From positions 1-5,612 of the forward strand of contig CAMJKC010000111.1 in the NCBI GenBank assembly GCA_946406305.1: DNA of 5,612 nucleotides, written 5' to 3'. The position numbers and the translations under genes were made by a program. The stretch comes from an uncultured Lachnospiraceae bacterium (GTDB taxonomy: Bacteria > Bacillota > Clostridia > Lachnospirales > Lachnospiraceae). The notes below the pieces were generated by a model. It saw nothing but the letters and a program-made list of their open reading frames with translations. It was not told the DNA's origin and made no database searches. The stretch's first letter is position 1. Each line of letters starts with the position of its first letter. Shown piece by piece: positions 5,589 to 5,612 of this stretch.

Positions 5589-5612
5589 AACAATAAATTA
5601 GCTATTTGTAGT

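Noticed and set aside
1..5612. CRISPR array, insertion sequence, tRNA or phage defence system
   Set aside because: No regularly spaced repeats with unique spacers, no transposase or terminal inverted repeats, no cloverleaf, and every large frame has a housekeeping or structural assignment.

Overview
The window is AT-rich, and every supportable gene lies on the minus strand. FtsZ, release factor 3 and guanine deaminase all look like Bacillota (Clostridia) versions. The short FtsZ N-terminus beginning MLEIK and the phrasing of the RF3 GTPase domain remind me of low-GC Lachnospirales-type anaerobes. That placement comes from recalled family appearance, not a search, so only 'low-GC Clostridia' is firm.

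In the direction of transcription (from high to low coordinates) there are three probable transcription units. Unit 1 is guaD (guanine deaminase, 4305-5576) followed 18 nt later by a 234-residue, extremely lysine-rich, histone H1-like protein (3582-4286) with its own strong ribosome binding site. It ends at a stem-loop plus T6 terminator (3506-3548). Unit 2 is ftsZ (2057-3406), apparently alone. It lies behind a roughly 100-bp AT-rich leader holding two near-identical 18-bp direct repeats 42 bp apart, each containing a -10-like element, and it ends at a perfect 13-bp hairpin (2008-2038). Unit 3 is prfC (RF3, 407-1993), starting 14 nt past that hairpin. Its stop codon is followed after one base by the start of a MetN-type ABC transporter ATPase that runs off the window edge (1-405).

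The genes are mostly housekeeping: purine salvage, cell division, translation termination and methionine uptake. The accessory-looking item is the lysine-rich protein. It has a mixed-charge N-terminal part, three gap-free 22-residue amphipathic repeats, and a 70-residue tail that is about 43% lysine with no acidic residue. I see no mobile element, CRISPR array, tRNA, rRNA or plus-strand gene. No gene-free stretch exceeds 300 bases; the longest, 3407-3581, contains the terminator of unit 1 and the ftsZ promoter region.
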